A stretch of 64,000 bases of DNA from Arthrobacter cheniae (GTDB lineage: Bacteria; Actinomycetota; Actinomycetes; Actinomycetales; Micrococcaceae): assembly GCF_003602275.1 (NCBI RefSeq), contig NZ_QZVT01000003.1, positions 62,001-126,000 on the forward strand, in the 5' to 3' direction. Positions 1 to 8,769 of this stretch are shown piece after piece. Numbering within the stretch: the stretch's first letter is position 1; each line of letters opens with the position of its first letter. Both the position numbers and the translations under genes were made by a program. The notes beneath the pieces are model-generated. The model did no database searches. It was not told the DNA's origin and saw only the letters and a program-made list of their open reading frames with translations.

Positions 1-1076
1 CGCACCTGGTGCTTGGCCCCGGGGCTTTCGAGCCCGTCGACGAGCACGGCCTCGAGCCCGGGGCGCGGGGCCGGGGCGCCCGTCAGCTGGTGGAGTGCGG
101 GGCGAAGGAACATCTCGAACGAGACGATGGCGCTCACCGGGTTGCCGGGAAATCCGAGGAAGGGGATTCCTGAGATCGTGCCGTGCGCCTGCGGGCCACC
201 CGGCTGCATGGCGACGGAGGAGAACTCGACGCCGCTGTCGGACAGCGCCTGCTTCACGACCTCGTAGGCACCCTGGCTGATGCCTCCCGTACTGAGGACG
301 AGATGGGTGCTGCCCGCGGTGATGGCCGCGAAGACGTCCCGGAGGACGGCGGGATCGTCGCCGACGAGCCGGTGGCGCGTCACCTCAGTTCCGGCCTCGA
401 CCAGCGCCGCCTCGAGGAGCGTGGTGTTGGCGTCGTAGATGGTGCCCGGGGCGAGCGGGGAGCCTGGTTCCGCCACCTCGTCGCCGGTGGACAGGAGGAG
501 CACGTGGAAGCGCGGACGGACGGGGACCTCACCGGCTCCACAGGCCGCGAGCAGACCCAGTTGCGCGGGCCCCAGAAGCGTGCCCGCCGTCAGGGCGACC
601 TCCCCCTCGGCGATGTCGCTGCCGGCCCGGCGCACGAACAGGCCGGCGTCGATGCCCCCGGGCAGGGTGACGGTCGCGGTACCGCCCAGGTCCGCCAGGG
701 CAGCGACGGAATAGAACTGCGCCGGATCGGCGCGCTCGATCGGTACGACGGCGACGGCGCCCGCAGGGATCATGGCGCCCGTCATGATCGGCGCGGCCGT
801 GCCGGGCCGCAGGTCGGCCGGGACGGAGCCTGCCGGGATGGCCTCGGCCACGCTCAGCGCCATGGAACCCGCGAGGTCGTCGGCGTGCACCGCATAACCG
901 TCCATCTGCGAGTTGTCGAAGGGCGGGAGGCTCACCGGCGCGAGGACGTCCGCGGCCAGCACGCGACCGAGGGCCCGGGCGAGCGGCAGGACCTCCGGCG
1001 CTCCGCCGTCGTACCCGCTGCTCCAGCGCAGGAGTCCGGCGACGGCAGCCTGGTGTTCGGCGACGGTTCTTCTCAT
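1..1076 (-). CDS. moeA: Molybdopterin molybdenumtransferase MoeA (3' end outside window)
   Basis: Inserts molybdate into adenylylated molybdopterin, the last step of Mo-cofactor synthesis in the cytoplasm. About 358 residues are visible. The N-terminus reads MRRTVAEHQAAVAGLL, followed by the family segment PFDNSQMDGYAV. Further on are VLSTGGIS and FPGNPVSA, the MoeA signatures near the active site. The C-terminal portion runs off the left edge. The ATG at 1076 is preceded by GGAGGG. The gene lies about 110 bp downstream of the molybdoenzyme at 1187-2743 on the same strand and near moaA-moaD, so this is a cofactor-plus-client cluster. The family is clear; only the C-terminal domain cannot be checked. 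Confidence 0.95.
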   Translation of the reverse strand, partial: MRRTVAEHQAAVAGLLRWSSGYDGGAPEVLPLARALGRVLAADVLAPVSLPPFDNSQMDGYAVHADDLAGSMALSVAEAIPAGSVPADLRPGTAAPIMTGAMIPAGAVAVVPIERADPAQFYSVAALADLGGTATVTLPGGIDAGLFVRRAGSDIAEGEVALTAGTLLGPAQLGLLAACGAGEVPVRPRFHVLLLSTGDEVAEPGSPLAPGTIYDANTTLLEAALVEAGTEVTRHRLVGDDPAVLRDVFAAITAGSTHLVLSTGGISQGAYEVVKQALSDSGVEFSSVAMQPGGPQAHGTISGIPFLGFPGNPVSAIVSFEMFLRPALHQLTGAPAPRPGLEAVLVDGLESPGAKHQV

Positions 1077-1186
1077 CAGTGCCCTCCGCAGCGCCGTCCG
1101 CACACGATCACCGACGTCGGTTCCCGGGGTGGTCGAGCCTCTCGCGAGGCGCCCCGGGCTGCGCGGCGTCGGGCCGGCGGGGTGGT

Positions 1187-2743
1187 CTAGGTCACGGTGA
1201 ACGTTACCGTGTGCAGGCCTTCGGCCCCGTCAGGCGCGGGATCCACGAACGCCTCCGACTGGACGTCTCCCTCGCGGTCCACGGCGCGCGACTGCACGGT
1301 GTGGGAGCCTGCCTCCAGTTCGAGGGCTGCGCTGTACTGGCACCAGGTGTCCGCCGAGATGGGACGGGCGAGCGTCGCCCGCTGCCAGGGGCCGCCGTTG
1401 ACCCTCACCTCCACGGCCTCGACCCCTCGGTGCTGCGCCCAGGCGACACCCGCCACGACGACGACGCCCGCCGGGACCCTCGCGTTCGGACGCGGGACGT
1501 CGACGCGGGACGAGGTCTTGACGGGTCCGCGCTCGGACCAGCCGCGGGTGGACCAGTAGGCCTTGTCGTCCGCGAACCGCGTGACCTCGAGTTCACTCAC
1601 CCACTTCGTCGCGGAGACGTAACCGTAGAGGCCCGGCACCACGAGCCGCACCGGGAATCCGTGCTCGACCGGCAGCGGCTCACCGTTCATGCCGACGGCG
1701 ATCAGGGCATCGCGCGCGTCGGTGAGGGCCTCGAGCGGCGTACCGGCGGTGAAGCCGTCGACGCTCCGCGACAGGACCATGTCCGCTTCCGGCCGCACGC
1801 CCGCGCGTGCCAGGAGCTCCCGGACGGGCCAGCCGAGCCATCGGGCGTTTCCGGTCAGGTCCCCGCCGACGGTGTTGGACACGCAGGCAAGGGTGATGTA
1901 CCGCTCGATGAGCGGCAGCGCCAGCAGGTCGTCGAAGGTGATCTCCACCTCGCGGTCCACGAGTCCGGTCACCCTGAGGGACCACGTAGCGGGGTCGACC
2001 ACGGGTACCACGAGGGCTGTGTCGATCCGGTAGAAGTCGTCCGACGCCGTAACGAGGTCGCTGATGCCGGGGACGTCGAGTTCCGCTCCCTCCGGCACGA
2101 AGGAGCCCGTGTGTGGCGGCGGGGCGGTGGTCTCCGTGGGTGCGGGGAGTCGAATCGCCGAGCGCTGCTGCGCAACGGTGGACTGCGAGGATCGGACGCC
2201 GGTCGCAGCGGCACCGGTGGCGGCCGCGACCAGGGCCGCACCTCCGGCGCCCTGGAGGAAGCGGCGTCGGGCCGAGGGGCTGCCGGTGCTGCCGTCCTCG
2301 CCACTGCGCACCCATACCCTCAGGGCCTTGATGAGTGCGGTGAGCACGAGGATCGCCACCACTGCGGCGACGACGGGTGCGACGAAGGACACCAGGGACG
2401 ATTGCGGCCGTGATGCCACCGCGAGGGTGCCCACACCACCGAAAACGATGACGACGGCTCGCCCGGCGAAGGCCCTGCGGTACTCGAGCACACCCGCGGC
2501 AAGGGCGATCACTGCGATGAGGACAGCCATCGTGACCAGGAGGACGGCTTTGTCCGCCGCCCCGAACCAGGAGATGGCCCAGTCCTTCACGCCGGGGGGC
2601 AGGACATCGATCACGGCGGAGCCGACGGCGCTGACCGGGGTCACGGACGGGCTCAACGCCGCGGCGGCCAGTTCACCGCCGATCACGCCCAGCCCCACGG
2701 CGAGTGCCCCCGCGGCGGCTGCCCACGTACGCCGTCGAATCAT
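1187..2743 (-). CDS. Membrane-anchored molybdopterin-dependent oxidoreductase (sulfite-oxidase fold)
   Basis: 518 residues. The N-terminal part (about 1-140) has four hydrophobic segments. It is followed by an RRRFLQGAGG stretch at 159-168 that looks like a Tat-type motif, then a Pro/Thr-rich linker. The catalytic domain begins near 230 and contains ITLACVSN, where Cys287 is the expected molybdenum ligand of the sulfite-oxidase/YedY family. The C-terminal 110 residues look like the Mo-co dimerisation domain. No haem-binding domain is visible. The substrate cannot be told from sequence; sulfite or S-/N-oxides are possible. The catalytic domain is probably on the outer face of the membrane. The start has a strong AAGGAGG. 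It is divergent from moaA and upstream of moeA. Confidence 0.88.
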   Translation of the reverse strand: MIRRRTWAAAAGALAVGLGVIGGELAAAALSPSVTPVSAVGSAVIDVLPPGVKDWAISWFGAADKAVLLVTMAVLIAVIALAAGVLEYRRAFAGRAVVIVFGGVGTLAVASRPQSSLVSFVAPVVAAVVAILVLTALIKALRVWVRSGEDGSTGSPSARRRFLQGAGGAALVAAATGAAATGVRSSQSTVAQQRSAIRLPAPTETTAPPPHTGSFVPEGAELDVPGISDLVTASDDFYRIDTALVVPVVDPATWSLRVTGLVDREVEITFDDLLALPLIERYITLACVSNTVGGDLTGNARWLGWPVRELLARAGVRPEADMVLSRSVDGFTAGTPLEALTDARDALIAVGMNGEPLPVEHGFPVRLVVPGLYGYVSATKWVSELEVTRFADDKAYWSTRGWSERGPVKTSSRVDVPRPNARVPAGVVVVAGVAWAQHRGVEAVEVRVNGGPWQRATLARPISADTWCQYSAALELEAGSHTVQSRAVDREGDVQSEAFVDPAPDGAEGLHTVTFTVT

Positions 2744-2955
2744 CGGTACCTCCTTCCGGGCCCCGGCGACGGCTCGGTGCCGGGCAGGATGGTCCTCCCG
2801 TTACACGTGCGCGGTCCCCTCGCCGTTCCCCTGTGCACCGCCCCCGGCACCGCCTCCCGCACAGGCCCGCGCACTGCGTCCTACAGTGCCGGGGGGATAC
2901 GCGGAAGAGCCGGTCCGGCGCAGCTGTCGGGTAGGGCTCTGGCCGGTGGAGGGCG

Positions 2956-2961
2956 TAACCT
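2956..2961 (+). promoter_or_regulatory. -10-like hexamer TAACCT for leaderless moaA
   Basis: TAACCT ends 6 bp before the ATG of moaA at 2968. No Shine-Dalgarno sequence is visible, so transcription probably starts at or next to the ATG. This is inferred from spacing only. Confidence 0.45.
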
Positions 2962-2967
2962 CGTTCC

Positions 2968-4038
2968 ATGGGAATCCAACTGGGAATGCCGAGTGCTGCC
3001 CCACGGGCCGCTCTTCCTGGACTCATGGACACCCATGGCAGGCAGGCAACCGACATGCGTCTGTCCCTGACGGACAAGTGCAATCTGCGCTGCACCTACT
3101 GCATGCCCGCGGAGGGCCTCAACTGGCTGCAGAAGGACCAGGTCCTCTCGCGATCCGAGATCGTCCGCCTGGTGCGCATCGGAGTCGATCAGCTGGGGAT
3201 CAGGGAGCTGCGTTTGACGGGCGGCGAGCCGCTGGTCCGCGCCGACCTGCTGGACATCATCCGCGACATCCGCGCTGATCACGCCGACCTGCCCATCTCC
3301 ATGACGACCAACGCGCTCGGCCTCGACCGCCGCGCCGCCCAGTTGAAGGAAGCCGGCCTCACCCGCATCAACGTCTCGATGGATTCACTGCACCCAGGAA
3401 CCTTCGCCCAGCTGACGCGCCGACCGTTCCTGGACCGCGTCCTGAAGGGCATCGAGGCCGCCGCCGATGCAGGACTCGGGCTCGTGAAGATCAACGCCGT
3501 CCTCATGCGCGGCATCAACGATCATGAGGCACCCGACCTCGTGGAGTGGGCGGTGGCCCGCGGATTCGAGCTGCGTTTCATCGAGCAGATGCCCCTCGAT
3601 GCCGACCACGGCTGGACGAAAGCGGGTATGGTGACGGCCGCTGAGATGCGCGCCCTCGTCGAGACCCGGTTCATCCTCACCTCCGACCCCCGCAACCGCG
3701 ACGGGGCTCCGGCCGAACGGTGGGAGGTCCGGGCGAAGGACGCACCCGACGTCGTCCTCGGGACCGTGGGCATCATCGCCTCGGTCACGGAACCGTTCTG
3801 CTCCGACTGCCGGCGGACCCGCGTCACCGCCGAGGGCAAGGTCATGAGCTGCCTCTTCTCACGGGAGGAGACGGACCTGAGGGACCTGCTGCGCTCAGGA
3901 GCGGACGACGACGCCGTCGCCCAGCGCTGGCGCGATGCCATGTGGCTGAAGCCGAAGGCGCACGGCATGGCCCACACGGGCCTCGGCGCCGATGATTTCA
4001 TCCAGCCCGACCGGTCGATGAGCGCCATCGGTGGCTGA
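2968..4038 (+). CDS. moaA: GTP 3',8-cyclase MoaA
   Basis: Radical-SAM enzyme that starts molybdopterin synthesis by turning GTP into 3',8-cyclo-GTP. 356 residues. The SAM iron-sulfur cluster ligands are Cys38, Cys42 and Cys45 in CNLRCTYC. The second cluster is Cys278, Cys281 and Cys295. The SAM-binding TGGEPLV follows near residue 84. The protein ends in Gly-Gly, as is usual and functionally needed in MoaA. The first 30 residues are a short extension. ATGs at residues 7, 20 and 30 are alternatives, but the first ATG has the -10-like hexamer at the right distance. Its stop codon overlaps the start of moaD, so the two are coupled. Confidence 0.96.
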   Translation: MGIQLGMPSAAPRAALPGLMDTHGRQATDMRLSLTDKCNLRCTYCMPAEGLNWLQKDQVLSRSEIVRLVRIGVDQLGIRELRLTGGEPLVRADLLDIIRDIRADHADLPISMTTNALGLDRRAAQLKEAGLTRINVSMDSLHPGTFAQLTRRPFLDRVLKGIEAAADAGLGLVKINAVLMRGINDHEAPDLVEWAVARGFELRFIEQMPLDADHGWTKAGMVTAAEMRALVETRFILTSDPRNRDGAPAERWEVRAKDAPDVVLGTVGIIASVTEPFCSDCRRTRVTAEGKVMSCLFSREETDLRDLLRSGADDDAVAQRWRDAMWLKPKAHGMAHTGLGADDFIQPDRSMSAIGG

Positions 4039-4291
4039 GGTGCTGGTGAGGTACTTCGGGGCCGCCAGGGCTGCCTCAGGAGTCGATCAGGAGCGGCTGC
4101 CCGCCGACCGCCCGCTGGCGGACGTGCTCACCGACCTCCGCAGGCGACCGCCGGTGACGGGAGCCCCCTCCCTCGGCAAGGTCCTCGACCGCAGCAGCTT
4201 CCTGCTCAACGAGGTCTCGCTGCGCGATCCCGCGACGGTGCTGCAGGACGACGATGTCGTGGACATCCTGCCGCCCTTCGCCGGCGGCTAG
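4031..4291 (+). CDS. moaD: Molybdopterin synthase small subunit MoaD (ubiquitin-like sulfur carrier)
   Basis: 86 residues with a beta-grasp MoaD/ThiS pattern. It ends in PPFAGG, whose terminal Gly-Gly is adenylylated and thiocarboxylated to carry sulfur to molybdopterin. It starts with GTG inside the last codons of moaA (8-bp overlap), which indicates translational coupling. No moaE is in the window. Its TAG stop overlaps the stop codon of the convergent M16 protease through the palindrome CTAG at 4288-4291. Confidence 0.92.
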   Translation: MAEVLVRYFGAARAASGVDQERLPADRPLADVLTDLRRRPPVTGAPSLGKVLDRSSFLLNEVSLRDPATVLQDDDVVDILPPFAGG

Positions 4292-5661
4292 GACTGCTCC
4301 GCGAAGTCGGCTTCAGTGTCGAAGGGTCCGACGACGACGGTCGTTCGCGGCGCAGCGGCCAGTTCCCGCGCCAGGTCCTGCACGTCTGCAGCGGTGACGG
4401 TGCGGATACGGTCGAGGGATGCGTCCATGTCGACGAACTCTCCCGAGACGAGCTCCGAGCGGCCGAGGCGTGACATGCGGGAGCTGCTGTCCTCCAGGGC
4501 CATGACGAGCCCACCGGAGAGTTGCCCGACGGCTTTGCGGAGCTCCTCGGCGTCGATCCCGTCGGCGGCCAGCCGGTCGAGCTCCGCACCGAGCAGCCTG
4601 ATGACCTGACCGGTCTTCGCGGGCGAGCAGCCGGCGTACATGCCGAAGTACCCGGCGTCCGCGTAGGCGGCCGAGAAGGAATAGGTCGAGTACACGAGGC
4701 CGCGCTTCTCCCGAACCTCCTGGAACAGTCGCGAGGACATGCCGCCGCCCAGCACGGCGTTCAGGACGCTCATCGCGAACCGTCGCTCGTCGGTCGCGGT
4801 GAGCGATGGGCAGCCGATCAGGATGTTGGACTGCTCGACCGCCCGGCGGATCACATGGGTCCCCGTCGCGCCCTGCACCGCGGTCGCCGTCGTCGAGCGC
4901 CGGGCGACCGGCAGGGCACCCTCCTCGAGGGACCAACCGGCCGTCTCGAGGGCTTCCTGCACGAGCCGGCAGACGATGTCGTGGTCGAGGCCGCCGGCCG
5001 CGGTGACGACCAGTTCCGAAGGCGTGTAGTAGCGCCGGTAGTGGGCCAGGACGGACTCGCGCGGAACGGCCCGGATCGCTTCCGGCGTTCCGCCGATCGG
5101 CCGCCCGAGGGGGTGGTCCCCCAGCACGAGCTCGACGAACTTCTCGTGGGCGACGTCCCCGGGGTCGTCACTGTCCATCGCGATCTCCTCGAGGATGACG
5201 TCGCGCTCCTGCTCGAGCTCCTCGGGGTCGAGCACCGCCGATGTCACCATGTCGGCGATGACGTCGATGGCCATTGGGAGGTCGGAGTCGAGGACACGCG
5301 CGTAGTAGCAGGTGTTCTCCTTCGCTGTGGCGGCGTTGGACTCACCGCCCACCTCGTCGAAGGCCGAGGCGATGTCCATGGCGCTCCGGCGCACGGTCCC
5401 CTTGAACAGCAGGTGCTCGAGGAAGTGGGTGCTCCCGTGCTGTCCCTCGGCTTCGTCCCGGGACCCGACCCCCACCCAGAAGCCGATCGTCGCCGAGCGC
5501 TGTCCCGGCATGGCCTCAGTGAGCACGCGGACGCCACCGGGCAGCACACTGCGCCGGACGACGTTGCCGCCCGGATCACCGGCGACGAAGGAGTGGTCGG
5601 AACCGTCTCCGTCGTTGGGGGTCGGCAGCAGGGGCAGGGACACTATGGAAGACAGGGACAT
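4288..5661 (-). CDS. M16 family zinc metallopeptidase (processing-peptidase-like)
   Basis: 457 residues with two M16 domains. The inverted zinc motif HFLEH is at residues 79-83 (His79 and His83 as ligands, Glu82 catalytic). A downstream glutamate ligand is expected in the DPEELEQERDVILEE region. This family degrades or processes peptides. In many bacteria the gene follows pnp, as here, and its precise substrate is usually unknown. No signal peptide is seen, so it is probably cytoplasmic. The start ATG has AAGGA at good spacing. A strong hairpin separates it from pnp, so it may have its own promoter or depend on read-through. Confidence 0.93.
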   Translation of the reverse strand: MSLSSIVSLPLLPTPNDGDGSDHSFVAGDPGGNVVRRSVLPGGVRVLTEAMPGQRSATIGFWVGVGSRDEAEGQHGSTHFLEHLLFKGTVRRSAMDIASAFDEVGGESNAATAKENTCYYARVLDSDLPMAIDVIADMVTSAVLDPEELEQERDVILEEIAMDSDDPGDVAHEKFVELVLGDHPLGRPIGGTPEAIRAVPRESVLAHYRRYYTPSELVVTAAGGLDHDIVCRLVQEALETAGWSLEEGALPVARRSTTATAVQGATGTHVIRRAVEQSNILIGCPSLTATDERRFAMSVLNAVLGGGMSSRLFQEVREKRGLVYSTYSFSAAYADAGYFGMYAGCSPAKTGQVIRLLGAELDRLAADGIDAEELRKAVGQLSGGLVMALEDSSSRMSRLGRSELVSGEFVDMDASLDRIRTVTAADVQDLARELAAAPRTTVVVGPFDTEADFAEQS

Positions 5662-5691
5662 CTGGTCCTTCTGATTGTTCGGGAAAGGCAG

Positions 5692-5736
5692 ACGGCCCCG
5701 ACGCCGACCGATTCAATCGGTCGGCACCGGGGCCGT
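5692..5736 (-). terminator. Two-stage hairpin downstream of pnp
   Basis: Outer arms of 9 bp (5692-5700 with 5728-5736) enclose a 2x2 internal loop and inner arms of 10 bp (5703-5712 with 5716-5725) with a TCA loop. It starts about 30 bp after the pnp stop. There is no U-tract, which is usual for GC-rich actinobacteria. It probably ends the rpsO-pnp transcript before the M16 gene. Confidence 0.75.
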
Positions 5737-5765
5737 TCGGTGCTCAGGACGAGCGGGTCACGGAA

Positions 5766-8030
5766 CTAGATGTCGCCGTCGGTGACCTCGGGCAGCTCGA
5801 TCCCGGCGTCCTCGGAGGCGCCGTTGGAGTCGTCATCGGCGACGACGGGCGAGAGCGAGAGCTTTCCGCGGTCGTCGACCTTCGTGATTTCCACCTGGAC
5901 CTTCTGACCCACGGAGACGATCTCGTCCACGTTGTCGACACGCTTGCCACCGGCGAGCTTGCGCAGCTCGGAGATGTGCAGCAGCCCATCCTTGCCCGGG
6001 GTGAGCGAGACGAAGGCGCCGAACGTCGTGGTCTTGACGACCGTGCCCAGGTAGCGCTCGCCGATCTCGGGGACCTGGGGGTTGGCGATCGCGTTGACCG
6101 CGGCGCGTGCGGCTTCGGCCGACTCGCCGTTCGTGGCGCCGATCAGCACGGTGCCGTCATCCTCGATCGAGATGTCGGCTCCAGTGTCCTCCTGGATCTG
6201 GTTGATCATCTTGCCCTTGGGGCCGATGACCTCGCCGATCTTGTCGACGGGGATCTTGACCGAGATGATCCTCGGCGCGAACTCGGAGAGCTCGTCCGGG
6301 GTGTCGATCGCGGCCTGCAGGACTCCGAGGATGTGCAGGCGGGCCTCGCGGGCCTGCTTGAGTGCTGCTGCCAGCACCGAGGCAGGAATGCCGTCGAGCT
6401 TGGTGTCCAGCTGGATCGCCGTGACGAACTCAGCCGTTCCCGCGACCTTGAAGTCCATGTCGCCGAAGGCATCCTCGGCGCCGAGGATGTCGGTCAGGGC
6501 GGCGTAGCGCGTCTGGCCGTCGACGACGTCGGACACGAGGCCCATGGCGATGCCGGCGACCGGTGCACGCAGGGGCACACCGGCGTTGAGCAGGGACAGC
6601 GTCGAGGCGCAGACCGAGCCCATCGACGTCGAGCCGTTGGAGCTCAGGGCCTCGGACACCTGGCGGATCGCGTAGGGGAACTCCTCGCGGGACGGCAGGA
6701 CGGGCACGAGTGCGCGCTCGGCGAGCGCTCCGTGGCCGATCTCGCGGCGCTTCGGCGAACCTACCCGTCCGGTCTCACCGGTGGAGTAGGGCGGGAAGTT
6801 GTAGTTGTGCATGTAGCGCTTGCGCGTGACGGGCGACAGCGAATCGATCTGCTGCTCCATCTTCAGCATGTTGAGCGTGGTGACGCCCAGGATCTGCGTC
6901 TCGCCGCGCTCGAAGATCGCGGAACCGTGCACGCGCGGCAGGACCTCCACCTCCGCGGTGAGCTTGCGGATGTCACTGAGGCCACGGCCGTCGATGCGGA
7001 CCTGGTCCTTGAGGATGCGCTGGCGGACGACAGCCTTGGTCAGCGAGCGGAATGCTGCGGACAGCTCCTTGTCGCGGCCCTCGAACTGACCGATGAGTGC
7101 GGCCGTCACTTCGTCCTTGAGCGCATCCGAAGCGTCGTTGCGCTGCTGCTTGTCAGCGATCTGGAAGACCTGCGCGAGCTTGTCGGCCCCTGCGGTCTCG
7201 ACAGCCGCGTACACATCGTCCTGGTAGTCCAGGAATACGGGGAACTCGACAGTCGGCTTCGCTGCGCGCGAGGCCAGGTCGGCCTGGGCTTCGCACAGCG
7301 CGCGAATGAAGGGCTTGGCTGCCTCTAGGCCGTCGGCGACGATCTCCTCGGTAGGCGCGGTCGCCCCGTTCTCCTTGATGAGGTTCCAGGAGTTGTCCGT
7401 GGCTTCGGCCTCGACCATCATGATTGCGACGTCGTCGCCTGCAACCCGACCGGCGACAACCATGTCGAAGACCGAGTTCTCGAGCTCGGAGTGCTTCGGG
7501 AAAGCGATCCACTGATCGTTGCCGCTGCCATCGGATACGAGGGCCACGCGGACGCCGCCGATCGGACCCGAGAAGGGCAGGCCCGAGAGCTGCGTGGACA
7601 TCGACGCTGCGTTGATGGCGACAACATCGTAGCGCACATCGGGGTTGATGGCGAGGATGGTGACGACGATCTGGACCTCGTTGCGGAGGCCCTTGACGAA
7701 CGCGGGGCGCAGCGGGCGATCCATGAGGCGGCAGGCCAGGATGGCTTCCGTGGAGGGGCGTCCCTCGCGACGGAAGAACGAACCCGGGATGCGGCCGGCG
7801 GCGTACATGCGCTCTTCGACGTCGACGGTGAGGGGGAAGAAGTCGAAGCCCTCGCGTGGGTGCTTGCCGGCCGTGGTGGCCGACAGCAGCGCGGTGTCCT
7901 CGTCGATGTAGACCATGGCCGACCCTGCGGCCTGCTGGGCGACGCGCCCGGTCTCGAAGCGGATGGTGCGTGTTCCGAAGCGACCGTTGTCGATCACTGC
8001 TTCGGCGAACTGAATTTCGGGACCCTCCAA
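5766..8030 (-). CDS. pnp: Polyribonucleotide nucleotidyltransferase (PNPase)
   Basis: Phosphorolytic 3'-5' exoribonuclease of mRNA decay; 754 residues from the chosen start. It has two RNase PH-like domains ([15 protein letters not shown] at the start; [14 protein letters not shown] in the second core). A KH domain follows ([18 protein letters not shown]), then an S1 domain ([20 protein letters not shown]) and an acidic tail. The reading frame is open further upstream to 8348 but that part has no homologous look. The start is set at TTG 8030, with GGAGG 8 bases upstream. The GTG at 8039 overlaps that same GGAGG, so it cannot use it. Actinobacterial PNPases begin at the equivalent residue. Confidence 0.96.
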   Translation of the reverse strand: MEGPEIQFAEAVIDNGRFGTRTIRFETGRVAQQAAGSAMVYIDEDTALLSATTAGKHPREGFDFFPLTVDVEERMYAAGRIPGSFFRREGRPSTEAILACRLMDRPLRPAFVKGLRNEVQIVVTILAINPDVRYDVVAINAASMSTQLSGLPFSGPIGGVRVALVSDGSGNDQWIAFPKHSELENSVFDMVVAGRVAGDDVAIMMVEAEATDNSWNLIKENGATAPTEEIVADGLEAAKPFIRALCEAQADLASRAAKPTVEFPVFLDYQDDVYAAVETAGADKLAQVFQIADKQQRNDASDALKDEVTAALIGQFEGRDKELSAAFRSLTKAVVRQRILKDQVRIDGRGLSDIRKLTAEVEVLPRVHGSAIFERGETQILGVTTLNMLKMEQQIDSLSPVTRKRYMHNYNFPPYSTGETGRVGSPKRREIGHGALAERALVPVLPSREEFPYAIRQVSEALSSNGSTSMGSVCASTLSLLNAGVPLRAPVAGIAMGLVSDVVDGQTRYAALTDILGAEDAFGDMDFKVAGTAEFVTAIQLDTKLDGIPASVLAAALKQAREARLHILGVLQAAIDTPDELSEFAPRIISVKIPVDKIGEVIGPKGKMINQIQEDTGADISIEDDGTVLIGATNGESAEAARAAVNAIANPQVPEIGERYLGTVVKTTTFGAFVSLTPGKDGLLHISELRKLAGGKRVDNVDEIVSVGQKVQVEITKVDDRGKLSLSPVVADDDSNGASEDAGIELPEVTDGDI

Positions 8031-8076
8031 GAGAGTCACCTCCGTTTCCTGGTATCGGAGGCAATCGGCACCCGTC

Positions 8077-8104
8077 GTGGCCCCGTCCCTCCTGGACGGG
8101 CCAC
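8077..8104 (-). ncRNA. Bulged hairpin in pnp leader (possible Actino-pnp element)
   Basis: Arms 8077-8088 and 8094-8104 pair over 11 bp with one bulged C and a 5-nt loop. It lies about 47 bases upstream of the TTG start of pnp. Its position fits a cis-acting 5'-UTR element, but I cannot match it to a consensus by eye. Confidence 0.35.
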
Positions 8105-8348
8105 AGCACCCGGTCTTCGATCGAGATCCACGGGGCTGCCGTCGTGGCGCTCCGGAGATCACTACCGAGGACCGCGAATGCGCGGTGCCGATCGACTCCT
8201 GCTGTGCGTTGCATACTTCCATGCTGTCAGGTCGTGCTGGTCCTGCTGGTCGTGCATTCCCGGCTTGCGGGGCGAGCCCCCACTGCCTACGGTGACGGCC
8301 GCTGTCGGCGGTCCGCTCCGGCGATCGGCCGGCGTCCACCTTCAGCAA

Positions 8349-8387
8349 GAAGGCGGCTACCTCTCCCAGGGAGAGGACGCCGCCTTC
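8349..8387 (-). terminator. rpsO-pnp intergenic hairpin
   Basis: Outer arms GAAGGCGGC (8349-8357) and GCCGCCTTC (8379-8387) enclose a 2x2 mismatch and inner arms CCTCTCCC (8360-8367) and GGGAGAGG (8369-8376). It starts 9 bp after the rpsO stop. It could be an attenuating terminator for rpsO or an RNase III-type processing site ahead of pnp, as at the E. coli locus. Confidence 0.7.
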
Positions 8388-8396
8388 CGATGCTAT

Positions 8397-8666
8397 TTAT
8401 CGACGCAGACCCAGGCGCTCGATGAGCGACCGGTAGCGCGTGATGTCGGTGTCCCGCAGGTAGTCCAGCAGGCGACGGCGGCGACCGACGAGAAGAAGCA
8501 GGCCACGACGCGTGTGGTGGTCGTGCTTGTGCATCTTCAGGTGCTCGGTCAGGTCGAGGATACGACGGGAAAGCATCGCGATCTGCACTTCGGGTGAACC
8601 TGTGTCACCTTCGGCGAGAGCGTATTCCTTGATGATTTCCTGCTTGATGGCGGCGTCAAGGGCCAC
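8397..8666 (-). CDS. rpsO: 30S ribosomal protein S15
   Basis: 89 residues, the usual S15 length. The typical features [30 protein letters not shown] and [12 protein letters not shown] are all present. It binds 16S rRNA in the 30S platform. It starts at GTG with TAGGAG 6 bases upstream. It lies between ribF and pnp, the normal actinobacterial order. Confidence 0.97.
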   Translation of the reverse strand: MALDAAIKQEIIKEYALAEGDTGSPEVQIAMLSRRILDLTEHLKMHKHDHHTRRGLLLLVGRRRRLLDYLRDTDITRYRSLIERLGLRR

Positions 8667-8769
8667 GAGTAACTCCTAGAGTTGTACCGTGAACATGTGC
8701 TGAGCGTCGCTTGCACGACGACACAGAAGGATCCAGCCACCACGGACTGCAGCCGAATCTCCCTCGAGT

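Larger units (their letters stand above)
8031..8396 (-). promoter_or_regulatory. Long rpsO-pnp intergenic / pnp 5' leader
   Basis: 366 bp without a convincing gene. On the minus strand it holds a strong hairpin just after rpsO (8349-8387), smaller stems such as ACCGCG/CGCGGT around 8171-8186, a bulged hairpin at 8077-8104, and the pnp ribosome-binding site. In many bacteria this leader is where PNPase autoregulates. Actinobacteria also have a described structured RNA upstream of pnp (Actino-pnp); whether this is an instance needs a covariance-model search. Confidence 0.5.

Noticed and set aside
2744-2967. Molybdenum-cofactor riboswitch in the moaA upstream region
   Set aside because: The moaA promoter box sits 6 bp before the start, leaving no room for a leader RNA on the plus strand.
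8031-8348. N-terminal extension of PNPase by 106 codons
   Set aside because: No homologous look, no ribosome-binding site, and the segment carries structured leader and the GGAGG for TTG 8030.
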